Source: Planctomycetaceae bacterium
Lineage (GTDB): Bacteria > Planctomycetota > Planctomycetia > Planctomycetales > Planctomycetaceae
NCBI GenBank assembly: GCA_019636285.1
Contig: JAHBXV010000002.1
Coordinates: 62,001 to 126,000 of the forward strand
Reading direction: 5' to 3'
Length of the DNA: 64,000 nt
This document shows positions 37,668 through 46,511 of the stretch, one piece after another. The notes under the pieces were generated by a model. It was not told where the DNA came from. It searched no databases and worked only from the letters and a program-made list of their open reading frames with translations. Position 1 is the stretch's first letter, and each line of letters begins with the position of its first letter. The translations under genes were made by a program, and so were the position numbers.

Positions 37668-38765
37668 TTATTGCTTGTCACCGGCTGCGTTCGGCAAGCC
37701 GCGTCGCTTCCAGGCGAACAGTCCCCAGCCGATCGCGAACACGAGTGGGGGAATCAGCCAGAGGTTTTTCAGCCCAAGTTGAAAGATTGATCGCCAGGCC
37801 CACACGGCGAATGGCATGCTGCGCGACTGGCCGGCATTCGGCCTGCGCTGGGCCTCCGGTCCCAACTGCATGGCAGCGTCATGGATCCGCGTATGATTGT
37901 CCCAGCGCGGTGGTTCGAACACGTTCGGATCATAAACCTCATTGACCTCCGCCTCGGTCACTTCCAGTTCGTAAATTTCGTCTGGAGTGGACGAGTCGCT
38001 CAACACTTCCACGCGTTTGGGGAACCAGTGCCCGTTTGAGAGTTTCAGAAACTCGAGGCATTCCCAGCGATTCAGGTAACGGCCATAGTCAATGGTTATC
38101 AACCGCTCCAGGCCGTCATGTTCCAGATCGAGCCACTTTTCGACGTGAGGCGCATTGCCCAGAGAAAACTTGACGCAACGAGAACCGCGAATTGGATGCA
38201 CGTCAACAGCCGTCGCATCCAACATTTGGAGGTAGTCGCCGTGACTGTGGTACGGGGAAAAGTAGAATCCCACAACCCCCAGCCATCCGGGGACCGCATT
38301 CCGTGGCGACGGCGCCAGACTGGAGCCCGGCTGAGTCGTCAGCGTTTGTGGAATTTCAGATTCCCCCACAAATTCAGCGGTCCAGCTAAACCGCCCATTG
38401 CTTGCCTTCACGGAGCGTCGCGTGAGTTGCCCGCCTTCGAACGTGAGTTCTTCCGTGCGTAACATGGCTCCTTTGGTCAGCCAGCACTTCGCGATGTGAT
38501 GCCACCCCTCCAGCTTTTCCGGCGTGTCCGCCCGTTCGGGGAATGGCTCGCGAAGTTCAGCACGCTTCGACCAGCGATATTCGAAACGCAGTGTTTCAAA
38601 CGAGTCATGCCACGCCCGCAGCAATTCAATCGCTTCGTCGAGTTTCACTTGGGCGATCGGGTGTTGCGCATCCGCTGGCGCGTCGACATCGTCCGCCATG
38701 CCGAGTTGGCAGGTGACAATTGCCCAGAGGGTCAGAGCGGCGCGTGTGGGGAGTTGTCGCCACAT
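37668..38765 (-). CDS. exported single-anchor membrane protein of unknown function
   Basis: 365 residues. An N-terminal signal (MWRQLPTRAALTLWAIVTCQLGMA) is followed by a 300-residue domain with FETLRFEYRWSKRAE, LTKGAMLRTEELTFEGGQLTRRSV, VKFSLGNAPHVEKWLDLEHDG and WFPKRVEVLSDS, a pattern like the LolA-like or DUF1571-type beta domains common in planctomycetes; family not certain. A C-terminal transmembrane helix (LWLIPPLVFAIGWGLFAW) ends with a basic tail. The body would face the periplasm. The ATG at 38765 is chosen because it begins the signal peptide. Confidence 0.6.
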   Translation of the reverse strand: MWRQLPTRAALTLWAIVTCQLGMADDVDAPADAQHPIAQVKLDEAIELLRAWHDSFETLRFEYRWSKRAELREPFPERADTPEKLEGWHHIAKCWLTKGAMLRTEELTFEGGQLTRRSVKASNGRFSWTAEFVGESEIPQTLTTQPGSSLAPSPRNAVPGWLGVVGFYFSPYHSHGDYLQMLDATAVDVHPIRGSRCVKFSLGNAPHVEKWLDLEHDGLERLITIDYGRYLNRWECLEFLKLSNGHWFPKRVEVLSDSSTPDEIYELEVTEAEVNEVYDPNVFEPPRWDNHTRIHDAAMQLGPEAQRRPNAGQSRSMPFAVWAWRSIFQLGLKNLWLIPPLVFAIGWGLFAWKRRGLPNAAGDKQ

Positions 38766-39001
38766 GGTTGGTCCCGCAGGCCGACAGTTTTCAGGCCGGG
38801 TTTGTCGTTGCTTCTCGAAACTCCCAAAATCGTGACCGGCCAGCGCACGGTGGTCAAGACTTGATCTCGTTTGTGCGATGGTCGACAACCATGCACACTC
38901 AGCGCTCGATCCAACGTCTCGTCGCCACTCATCCCGCAGCGGTCCGGTTCGAGTTGCACGCCGGCGACTGACTGTATCCCTTAGGACGGAAACAGAACGA
39001 A

Positions 39002-40864
39002 ATGCCCCGGCGAATCCCCTGGCTGCACGACCTGCTCGAGTTTCGGTCCGCGCTGAAGTGGCTGGTTTTGTCGAGTCTGATCGGTGTGGTTGCCGGCCTG
39101 GGCGCGATGACCTTTCAGTTGCTCAGCCAGACAGTCTCCACGTTCACGCTGTCTCGTATCGCCGGCTATCATCTACCCGAAACCGAGGGAGAGCACAGCG
39201 TCTTCTCCCATCGAGAGAACAACCTGCAACCCATGCTTCTCTTACTGGTCCTCGTGGGAGGCGGTGTTGCCTCTGGGTTTCTGGTCTTCACGTTCGCGCC
39301 CGAAGCTGAGGGCCATGGGACCGACGCGGCGATTGATGCCTTTCACAACAAGGGGGGCTACATCCGCAAACGCGTTCCCATCGTGAAGACGTTTGCCTCG
39401 GCAATCACGATTGGAACCGGCGGCTCGGGAGGTCGAGAAGGGCCGATTGCTCAGATCGGGGCGGGTTTCGGATCGTTCCTGGCAACGCGGCTCAAACTCT
39501 CCGCCCGAGATCGCCGCATCATGCTCGCCGCCGGCATGGGGGCCGGGATCGGGGCGATCTTCCGGGCGCCGCTGGCCGGTGCCTTGTTTGCCGGTGAAAT
39601 CCTTTACCGCGACGCCGATCTGGAGGCGGATGTCATTGTTCCGGCCGCCATCGCGTCGATCGTGGGCTACAGCGTCTTTTCGCTCGCGCTCCCCGCGGGA
39701 AAACAGTTTGTTCCGCTTTTCGGTACCCGTCTCGACTACGAACTGACGTCCGTCACGGAACTGCTTCCCCTGACGCTGCTGGCGGTGGTGCTCGCCGTGG
39801 TGGGCGTCATCTACATCAAGACGTTCTACGGGACTCAGAAGCTCTTTCAGCGTTTGCCGATTCCGCGCATCGCAAAGCCCGCTCTGGGGGCGTTCCTCAC
39901 GGGCATCGTGGCACTGGCTTTCTTCTTCCTCGCCGGTCGAGATTACGATTCGCTGGCTGTTCTTTCGGCAGGATACGGCCCCTTGCAGAAGTCCCTTAAT
40001 CCGTCGGTTGCCGGCCAGGATGGCTTTGCCATCGCTGCCTGGATGCTGCTGGCTATTGCCGCTCTCAAAATTGTCACGACGTCCCTTACGATCAGCTCGG
40101 GAGGATCCGGCGGCGTATTCGGGCCGTCAATGGTGATTGGCGGCTGCATGGGAGCGGCCTTTGGACAGGTCGGGAATCTGCTGGCGCCGGAATGGTTTCC
40201 CACTCCGCAGATCTATGCGATTGTCGGCATGGCGGGCTTCTTTGCCGGCTGCGCGCATGCCCCATTCTCGACCATCATCATGGTCTCGGAAATCACCGGC
40301 AGCTATAAGCTGCTGCTGCCGTCGATGTGGGTCTGCATGCTCTGCTTTCTGTTGGGCCAGCGCTGGTCCTTGTATTCCAAACAGATGCCGTCGCGACTGG
40401 AGTCCCCCGCGCATCGGGGCGATTTCGTCATCGATCTGCTCGAGGGGATTCGCGTCTCCGAGGTCTATCGCCCGCTCGGGAATCAGCGGCTGATTCCCGA
40501 GGGAATGTCGCTCGATGACGTGGTTCATCAGCTTGCCGAAACCACTCAGATGTATTTCCCCGTCGTCGATCGGAACGATCGCATGGTGGGGATCTTCTCG
40601 GCCAACGACGTGCGGTCGTACCTGTTTGATGAGTCGCTGTGGCAGCTCGCGAATGCTCGCGATCTCATGACCACCAAGGTCGTCACGCTGTCGCTCGATG
40701 ATGATCTCAATACGGCGATGCGGCACTTCACGAATCTCAATGTCGATGAGCTTCCCGTGATCGACAGCGGTGAGAGCGGACGCGTCCTGGGCATGCTCCG
40801 CCGCAAGGAAACCATCGCCGCGTACAATCGGCGGCTCGTCGAACTGAAGCGGCGGGATGTCTGA
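39002..40864 (+). CDS. ClC-type chloride channel/transporter with paired CBS domains
   Basis: 620 residues. The membrane part has ClC signatures: the second Gly-rich filter loop GTGGSGGREGPIAQIG with the gating Glu E146, and SGGSGGVFGPSMVIGG. The first filter loop reads EGHGTDAAIDAFH instead of GSGIP, typical of a prokaryotic subgroup. The last ~140 residues form two CBS domains (SEVYRPLGNQRLIPEGMSLDDVVHQL, ARDLMTTKVVTLSLDDDLNTAM), which bind adenine nucleotides and tune gating. It sits in the inner membrane. It follows a divergent unknown gene and precedes the HU-like gene. Confidence 0.92.
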   Translation: MPRRIPWLHDLLEFRSALKWLVLSSLIGVVAGLGAMTFQLLSQTVSTFTLSRIAGYHLPETEGEHSVFSHRENNLQPMLLLLVLVGGGVASGFLVFTFAPEAEGHGTDAAIDAFHNKGGYIRKRVPIVKTFASAITIGTGGSGGREGPIAQIGAGFGSFLATRLKLSARDRRIMLAAGMGAGIGAIFRAPLAGALFAGEILYRDADLEADVIVPAAIASIVGYSVFSLALPAGKQFVPLFGTRLDYELTSVTELLPLTLLAVVLAVVGVIYIKTFYGTQKLFQRLPIPRIAKPALGAFLTGIVALAFFFLAGRDYDSLAVLSAGYGPLQKSLNPSVAGQDGFAIAAWMLLAIAALKIVTTSLTISSGGSGGVFGPSMVIGGCMGAAFGQVGNLLAPEWFPTPQIYAIVGMAGFFAGCAHAPFSTIIMVSEITGSYKLLLPSMWVCMLCFLLGQRWSLYSKQMPSRLESPAHRGDFVIDLLEGIRVSEVYRPLGNQRLIPEGMSLDDVVHQLAETTQMYFPVVDRNDRMVGIFSANDVRSYLFDESLWQLANARDLMTTKVVTLSLDDDLNTAMRHFTNLNVDELPVIDSGESGRVLGMLRRKETIAAYNRRLVELKRRDV

Positions 40865-40935
40865 GACGGCTCGGCCTCGATGAAGGAAGATGCAAAAAAC
40901 GCCAGATTTCCCGAAGTTTTTTGCCCCCGCGCAAG

Positions 40936-40964
40936 TTGACAACCCGAGTGGCGCGGAGTTAACT
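40936..40964 (+). promoter_or_regulatory. candidate sigma-70 promoter of the HU-like gene
   Basis: TTGACA at 40936-40941, a 17-base spacer, then TTAACT at 40959-40964. The -35 is perfect, the -10 is only a half match. It lies about 105 bases before the start codon of the HU-like gene. Confidence 0.45.
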
Positions 40965-41069
40965 ACCTGCAACTGTTACAAATCCAAGCGGATTTTGGCC
41001 TTTTTTGAGGCCGTTCGCCTGGACCACGTCTCACGGCAAATTCCACAGCGTTCTCAAGAGGAGTCAGCG

Positions 41070-41393
41070 ATGGCCGGCAAAGATGCCCCGAAAGCCTTGT
41101 CCAAGTCCGAGGTCATCAACGCCTTGGCGGAAGCCACCGGGGTTGCTCGCAAGGATGTCTCGTCGGTTCTCGCGGAACTCGGCACGCTGATCGGCAAGAA
41201 CATCGGCAAGAAGGGCCCCGGCGTCTTCGCCGTGCCCGGCCTGATGAAGATCACCGTCGTGCGCAAGCCGGCCACCAAGGCCACCACCCGCGCCAACCCC
41301 TTCAAGCCTGGCGAAATGATGAAGGTCGCCGCCAAGCCGGCGAAGAACGTCGTCAAGATTCGCCCGCTGAAGTCGCTGAAGGAAATGGTCTAA
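41070..41393 (+). CDS. HU/IHF-family DNA-binding protein
   Basis: 107 residues. The helical dimer part is clear (LSKSEVINALAEATGVARKDVSSVLAELGTLIGKNI), followed by the beta-arm region (GKKGPGVFAVPGLMKITVVRKPATKA) and the signature-like ANPFKPGEMMKVAAKPAKNVVKIRPLKSLKEMV. The N-terminus is extended by about 10 residues relative to E. coli HU. It bends and packages DNA. The ATG at 41070 follows AAGAGGAG; the longer frame to 40890 runs across the promoter region and is rejected. Confidence 0.92.
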   Translation: MAGKDAPKALSKSEVINALAEATGVARKDVSSVLAELGTLIGKNIGKKGPGVFAVPGLMKITVVRKPATKATTRANPFKPGEMMKVAAKPAKNVVKIRPLKSLKEMV

Positions 41394-41926
41394 GACCATT
41401 CCGAGGAAAGTCCTGACGGGCGGAGTAACTCGCGGCGAGTCGGTTTGGTCTGCCGCCGCGAATGTCGCAATCCCAGTTGGGACTGGCTCATCACTTGGTG
41501 TGAGTTATCGTCAGCGCGCTTTGGTCGGGAGGCCAGAGCGCGTTGAAGAGCTTCTCACCTCAGAAAAATCCCTTTGTCACCCTCGGCCAGCAGCGCAGGA
41601 TGGCCAAAGTCTTCTAAGTCCGGCTCAAATCCGGCGGCGAGATTTGTTCGGATGGTTCTCATGCGAATCACCAACATGAGCCACCTTGGGATTCTTTCAG
41701 GAAACGCTGTTCCGAAATCGTTTCCTCTCGCGTTCCCAGTAGGGTAACCCGGCGTCATTCGTCCAACTTGCGGTGAGTTTCGTCGCCGTGGTGGGCTCGC
41801 AAACTTCTTTCTGACTTCATGTTACGACAATTCTTGGCGGCGGTGACCCCTGGTGAGAAAACTAGGGGGTTGACGCTTGCTTTTGCAACTTCTACACTCA
41901 GTTCCGAGCCGTGAGGATGCTGCGCT
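41394..41926. other. intergenic stretch upstream of csrA
   Basis: About 530 bases. No gene is supported. A good sigma-70 promoter lies at its right end (41870-41898). I see no strong terminator with a T-run for the HU-like gene. Confidence 0.4.
41870..41898 (+). promoter_or_regulatory. candidate sigma-70 promoter of csrA
   Basis: TTGACG at 41870-41875, a 17-base spacer, and TACACT at 41893-41898. Five of six and four of six consensus bases. Transcription would start near 41905, giving a leader of about 120 bases to the preferred csrA start. Confidence 0.5.
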
Positions 41927-42025
41927 GTGAAAGTCGCAGTGCGCGTCGACGAACTGCTCGTCGCCAAGCTGCATCGACACGGTGGTGCGGTGGCACAGGA
42001 TGTAGCCGTTGCGGAGTTGCCTGCC

Positions 42026-42220
42026 ATGCTGGTTTTGTCGCGAAAGAAGAACGAAAGTATCGTCGTCGATCAGTCGATTGTCATTACCGTGGTGGAGATC
42101 CGCGGAGACAAGGTTCGACTGGGAATCGAAGCCCCTCGCGAAGTGCCGATTCATCGGAGCGAGGTCCACGCGGCTATTCAGCAGTCGCAGATGGTTGATA
42201 TCGACATTAAGCCGGAATAG
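42026..42220 (+). CDS. csrA: carbon storage regulator CsrA
   Basis: 64 residues with the standard CsrA sequence: [47 protein letters not shown]. It is a dimeric RNA-binding protein that blocks or activates translation at GGA-bearing leaders. The ATG at 42026 matches the universal family start and has GGAG nine bases upstream. The frame stays open to a GTG at 41927, which would add 33 residues and sits just past the candidate promoter; that form would be unusual. tRNA-Glu follows downstream. Confidence 0.93.
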   Translation: MLVLSRKKNESIVVDQSIVITVVEIRGDKVRLGIEAPREVPIHRSEVHAAIQQSQMVDIDIKPE

Positions 42221-42423
42221 CTGGGGCGGTTCGCCCCGATGCCCGCTGTCGACACTCGCCCGGAATCCGCCTGCTGAACTTGCCTGCCTGACGGTTTTTC
42301 CAGTCCATTCAGAATTTCCGTTCAGCCCGTGACAACTCGCCAAGGCAACGGGTGGAAGCATTTTCCGCCATCGCGTTGGCTTGCCGTTGCTAGCTCGGAA
42401 TCGTATCATCCTCCAACCTCGAC

Positions 42424-42496
42424 GGCCCCATCGTCTAGAGGCCTAGGACATCGGATTTTCAGTCCGAGAACTGGGGTTCGAATCCCCATGGGGTCA
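42424..42496 (+). tRNA. tRNA-Glu (anticodon TTC)
   Basis: A 73-base cloverleaf: acceptor GGCCCCA pairs with TGGGGTC (one G-U), anticodon stem TCGGA/TCCGA with loop TTTTCAG (anticodon TTC), and T arm TGGGG-TTCGAAT-CCCCA. The discriminator is A and CCA is not encoded. U34 of this tRNA is a standard target for mnm5s2U modification. Confidence 0.95.
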
Positions 42497-42499
42497 TAC

Positions 42500-42528
42500 A
42501 GCCCGGACAGCTTGTCCGGGCTTTTTTT
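42500..42528 (+). terminator. intrinsic terminator after tRNA-Glu
   Basis: A perfect 10-bp stem (42500-42509 with 42513-42522), GCT loop, then a run of T. It begins four bases past the tRNA. Confidence 0.93.
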
Positions 42529-42702
42529 ATGTTCCCGCCACCCTCAGGCCGATCACTTCTGCGAGTCCCGGCTCCACTTGATTCCGGACGCGGCGCCTCA
42601 TCGGAGCCGGGTCTAAGCCGCTGACAGTTGTTCGGTCGTCTCGCGACGCGGGCCGACATTGCGAGGTCGGCTGTCTCTCACCGCCAGGGAAGGATTCGTC
42701 CC

Positions 42703-42972
42703 ATGTCCTCGGTTGAAGCCTGGCGAAGCCTGTTTGAATCCTGGCCCGATTCGATCCCCAAGGGGGGTCTGCTCGTCACGATGTGGAACGAGACCATCGG
42801 CTTCAAGGACTTCATGGTCTCGGGAAGTCTGCTGCTGTTGGAACGCGAAACTCCCGACAGCCTCGGCTCGCGCAAGGTCATTCTGTCGTACGATGCGATC
42901 GCCGGCCTGAAACTGACCACGCCGATGGAACTGGCGCGTCTACAGGTGCTCGGCTTTCAGCCGCCGTTCTGA
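42703..42972 (+). CDS. small conserved-looking protein of unknown function
   Basis: 89 residues: VEAWRSLFESWPDSIPKGGLLVTMWNETIGFKDFMVSGSLLLLERETPDSLGSRKVILSYDAIAGLKLTT. No named family. The pattern of short strands (GLLVTM, FMVSGSLLLLER, KVILSYDAIAGLKL) suggests a small beta-barrel such as an Sm-like or PRC-like fold. Start ATG 42703 follows AAGGA; the frame from 42628 is less likely. The neighbouring lipoprotein gene is convergent. Codon use is like its surroundings, so I consider it real. Confidence 0.6.
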   Translation: MSSVEAWRSLFESWPDSIPKGGLLVTMWNETIGFKDFMVSGSLLLLERETPDSLGSRKVILSYDAIAGLKLTTPMELARLQVLGFQPPF

Positions 42973-42987
42973 GTCGCGGCAATCCAA

Positions 42988-44502
42988 TCAGCGAGCCCGG
43001 CGGGCTTCCTGAACCTTCAGATCTTTGACGACGTTGGCATCCTTTTCCTTGCCAACCGTGAAGGTCATGACGTGGCCCTCGCCGCCGCGCAGCACGATCG
43101 TTCGCGTGGTGCCAGCATTCTTCGCACTCAAGAGCGTCACCTCGTTGAACTGATCTTTGAGTTCCTTCAGCTTTTCCGTTTCGATCGATCCGTCGCGCAG
43201 CGAGAGCAGCACGCCTTTGGCGCGTTCGCTGATGACATCTTCGAGCCCTTCGGGCTTTTCGTTGATGATCGCCAGCACCACTTTTTGAACGACATACTCG
43301 ACCGAGCCTTCGGGGAACTGTGGAGGCGCGTTACCGCCTCCTTCCGACCCGGCACCCTCGGCGCCGGGAAGTCCGGCGGCTGCCATGGCGGGATCGCCGG
43401 CCGCCAGCGCACCGGGCGCGCCGGGCAAAGCCCCAACCCCGGCCGGAATCGCCGCGCCTGCCGCTGCTGGCCCCGCGGGAATAGCTCCCGACCCCGGCGT
43501 CCCGGCCGGAATCGCTGCCGCCATGGCTGGATCCGCTGCGGCACCTGCCCCGGCCGGTCCCGTTGGAATTGCACCTGGAGTACCGGCTGGGATCGCTCCC
43601 GGCGCACCAGGCGGAATTGCCGCTGCCATGGCAGGATCGGCTGGAATGGCAGCACCAGGAGTTCCAGGAACTGGCGTACCGAGCGGCCCCCCGGCCGGCA
43701 CGGCACCAGGGACCGTCGCCGCCATGGCCGGGTCATTCAGGGGATCGATTGCCGGCTGTGCGCCAGCTGTGCCGACAGCGGGCATCATTGCCGGATCAGC
43801 CATTGCCGGTCCTGCGGCGGGAGCGCCACCAGATGCGAGATCAAACGGAGCAACGCCCGCTGCGGCTGCTGATCGCGGCAGACCCGGCGAGGCAGTGGGA
43901 GCCGAGGCCATCGAGGCCGCTCCGCCAGAGCCCATTTCTTCCATCCGCCAATTGCCGCTGGCTTTTCGGAAGTTAATGCCCTGCGTCCGTGGCGTGCCAT
44001 TGAGGGTCATTGTCACGCTACCGCTTGCTGTTTCGCCATTGATCTGGACATTGGCGAGTTGCGCCGAGGCGATGGCCTCGAACGGGTTCGGAAACGACTT
44101 CATCAGGGGGTTCGACTGCGCCAGTTTGTCGAACTCTTCGATAAACGCCGCGAGACATCCCACTTTGTCCGAGACAGACGCGGCCGCGGCGGGGCCGTTT
44201 CCGGGGACCAACGTATCCACGGGCACCCCGAACGAGGCCATTCGCGAGATGAACGTTTGCAATTGAGGGATCTGAGTCGACTTAAATCGAGCGACCTGGT
44301 TGAGCATCATCCCCAGCGCGCGTTCCTGCGACTCGGGTGTGTAGCACTCGAACGCGGCCCGGTAGTCCTTGGCCTGCATCGACGATTGAAAACGCGCGAA
44401 GACCTGCTCGGGAGTTTCCCCCCGCGAACACCCCAATCCGAAACCGCACCCTAAGAGCAGGATCATCCACAATCGAAGTCCAACACGACCGGGCGCCAGC
44501 AT
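42988..44502 (-). CDS. lipoprotein with Ala/Pro/Gly-rich DPAMA repeat region
   Basis: 504 residues. Lipoprotein signal with lipobox GLGC. A helical domain (about 27-190: TPEQVFARFQSSMQAKDYRAAFECYTPES, then a beta part GSVTMTLNGTPRTQGINFRKASGNWRMEEM) resembles the NTF2-like modules of planctomycete lipoproteins. Residues about 195-395 are a disordered Ala/Pro/Gly stretch in which D-P-A-M-A/M recurs five times at spacings of 20-50. A second folded domain (SVEYVVQKVVLAIINEKPEGLEDVISERAKG, HVMTFTVGKEKDANVVKDLKV) ends the protein. Function unknown; likely an envelope protein. Confidence 0.7.
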   Translation of the reverse strand: MLAPGRVGLRLWMILLLGCGFGLGCSRGETPEQVFARFQSSMQAKDYRAAFECYTPESQERALGMMLNQVARFKSTQIPQLQTFISRMASFGVPVDTLVPGNGPAAAASVSDKVGCLAAFIEEFDKLAQSNPLMKSFPNPFEAIASAQLANVQINGETASGSVTMTLNGTPRTQGINFRKASGNWRMEEMGSGGAASMASAPTASPGLPRSAAAAGVAPFDLASGGAPAAGPAMADPAMMPAVGTAGAQPAIDPLNDPAMAATVPGAVPAGGPLGTPVPGTPGAAIPADPAMAAAIPPGAPGAIPAGTPGAIPTGPAGAGAAADPAMAAAIPAGTPGSGAIPAGPAAAGAAIPAGVGALPGAPGALAAGDPAMAAAGLPGAEGAGSEGGGNAPPQFPEGSVEYVVQKVVLAIINEKPEGLEDVISERAKGVLLSLRDGSIETEKLKELKDQFNEVTLLSAKNAGTTRTIVLRGGEGHVMTFTVGKEKDANVVKDLKVQEARRAR

Positions 44503-44788
44503 GGGAATGCCTTCTTCGCGAAGAAAGTGGAGATCAAACGGTTGTGGAAATCAACCTGTCGTCAGGGGGGTCGGAATTGGCCACGGAAGTCCCTGAACAC
44601 ACCAAACCACTATGCGGCGCCCGCCTTCATTTCGCAAGAGGATGTTGATACGTTCCGCGTCACGGCCGGGATTTGGACATCGCGCCCGCTCGGCATGACG
44701 GCGACGTCTCCGAATGCCGTAACCGCCGATTCCCTGCGAATGCGCGACATGTTTCGAGCTCGCGCGAACGCTGACGAAAGCTGGGCCG

Positions 44789-45196
44789 TCAGACCAGCGT
44801 CGGCGGCGACGAGAGTTCGACGAGGTGTCCGTCCGGATCGTGAACGAAGACCTGGTTCGCGCCATCGGGTCGCAGCTTGGGGGGAGAAACAATCGGCACG
44901 CCGGCTTCTTCCAGCCGACCCACCCAGGCGGCCACATCGTCGACCAGAAACGCGAAGTGATGGCCTCGGGTATTCATGCCTCCGCCCATTCCGGCCGGGC
45001 TGGAACCGCTGTATTCCAGAATCGTGTGGATCAACGTTCCACCGGCTTCGAACCACTGGCCGGCGAACGAAAACGCCGGTCGATCGACCTGCCGCATGCC
45101 GAGCACGTCGACGTAGAAACGCCGCGTCGCATCGAGGTCGCGAACCACGATCGTGACATGGTCGAGCGAATTCACGGCCAGTTTCGGGAAGGTCAT
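44789..45196 (-). CDS. VOC/glyoxalase-type metalloprotein
   Basis: 135 residues, one vicinal-oxygen-chelate fold: LDHVTIVVRDLDATRRFYVDVLGM with a first metal His, then HTILEYSG, HHFAFLVDDVAAWVGRLEEAGV and VFVHDPDGHLVELSSP with the last His/Glu. Such single-domain VOC proteins are lactoylglutathione-lyase-like, dioxygenase-like or resistance proteins; the sequence does not decide. ATG at 45196 follows GGAGAG. It may be co-transcribed with mqnE, whose stop lies 30 bases upstream, but a functional link is not evident. Confidence 0.85.
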   Translation of the reverse strand: MTFPKLAVNSLDHVTIVVRDLDATRRFYVDVLGMRQVDRPAFSFAGQWFEAGGTLIHTILEYSGSSPAGMGGGMNTRGHHFAFLVDDVAAWVGRLEEAGVPIVSPPKLRPDGANQVFVHDPDGHLVELSSPPTLV

Positions 45197-45226
45197 GCTG
45201 CTCTCCAGGATCGCGCCGATTCCGAC

Positions 45227-46360
45227 TCAACTCGCGAGCGAGGCCAGCACTGGTTCGGCCGTGCTCCAGTGAGCACCTTCGCGAATCACTCGCCGGTACA
45301 GGGTATCGCGTTCGACGGGTGTTCGTCCGGCTTCGCGGATCATGCGATGCAACGCTTCCACCGTCAGCCCCTCGGGGGTCTCCGCCCCCGCGTCGTGATA
45401 GATCAGTTCATGAACCACGGTACCGTCCAGGTCATCGGCTCCGAACGAGAGCGCGACCTGGGCAATCTTCTCGCCCAGCATGATCCAGTAGGCTTTGATG
45501 TGGTCGAAATTGTCGAGCATGATCCGCGACAGCGCCACCATGCGCAGGTCCATGGTGCCGGACGGCTTGCGGATGTCGGACAGCTTCGTGTTGTCCGGAT
45601 GGAAGGCCAGCGGAATGAACGTCTGGAATCCCCCGGTTTCGTCCTGCAACTGGCGGAGCTGGCAGAGATGATCGATGCGATGCCTGGCCTGTTCGACGTG
45701 TCCGTACAGCATGGTCGCGTTTGATCGCAGCCCCAACTGGTGCGCGGTTCGGTGAATGTCCAGCCACTGCTTTGCATCCGCCTTGTGCTCGCAGATCTGT
45801 TCGCGGACCTGCTGGTCGAAAATCTCGGCACCGCCGCCCGGCAGGCTGCCCAGGCCGGCGTCGATCAGTTCCTTAAGTACCCACTCGTAGGGCTTCTTCG
45901 TCAGGTACGCGAACCAGCCAATTTCCACCCCGGTCCAGGCCTTGATGTGGATTTCCGGGCAGGTCTCGTGAAGCACGCGCACCACGTTCACGTACCAGTC
46001 AAACTTTTTCTGGTGGTGCAGCCCGCCGACGACATGAATCTCGGTCGCCCCTTGCGAACGACCTTCCAGCACTCGCTCGCGGAGCATGTCGTCTGAAAAG
46101 ACGTACGCCTTCTCGGCTCGCAGGTCGGCGCGGAAGGCACAGAAGCGGCAGCGATAGACGCAGACGTTCGTCGGGTTCAGGTGGATGTTCGTGTTGTAGA
46201 ACGCCCAGTTGCCGTTCTTCCGTTCGCGAATCTGGTTGGCCAGCCGACCCAGCGTGAACAGGTCGGCCCGCTCGTCGAGGAACAGCCCCTCTTCCGCCGT
46301 CACTCGCTCTCCGGCGGCCACTTTCTCTTCGATGCGGCGCAACATCTCCTGGTCCGACAT
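45227..46360 (-). CDS. mqnE: aminofutalosine synthase (radical SAM)
   Basis: 377 residues. Radical SAM enzyme with the CxxxCxxC cluster motif C67-V-Y-R-C71-R-F-C74, preceded by FYNTNIHLNPTNVC, typical of MqnE/MqnC/CofH. Further support: IHVVGGLHHQKKFDWYV, SLPGGGAEIF and HRTAHQLGLRSNATMLYGH. MqnE joins the enolpyruvyl benzoate to adenosine-type precursor to give aminofutalosine in the futalosine route to menaquinone. The ATG at 46360 has GGAGA nine bases away; the one at 46369 abuts it. A UbiA-type prenyltransferase is next upstream. Confidence 0.92.
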   Translation of the reverse strand: MSDQEMLRRIEEKVAAGERVTAEEGLFLDERADLFTLGRLANQIRERKNGNWAFYNTNIHLNPTNVCVYRCRFCAFRADLRAEKAYVFSDDMLRERVLEGRSQGATEIHVVGGLHHQKKFDWYVNVVRVLHETCPEIHIKAWTGVEIGWFAYLTKKPYEWVLKELIDAGLGSLPGGGAEIFDQQVREQICEHKADAKQWLDIHRTAHQLGLRSNATMLYGHVEQARHRIDHLCQLRQLQDETGGFQTFIPLAFHPDNTKLSDIRKPSGTMDLRMVALSRIMLDNFDHIKAYWIMLGEKIAQVALSFGADDLDGTVVHELIYHDAGAETPEGLTVEALHRMIREAGRTPVERDTLYRRVIREGAHWSTAEPVLASLAS

Positions 46361-46511
46361 GAAATCCATTCTCCGTAATCTGCATCAAAATCGTCGGGAC
46401 GTTCGATTCGCCCTGGAACTCAAACGGGCCAGTGGGTTGAGGACCGGGGCCTGTCCCGGACGCTGCATGATCTGCCTCGACATTCCGGCCAGTCTATCCG
46501 CGAGGGACGAG

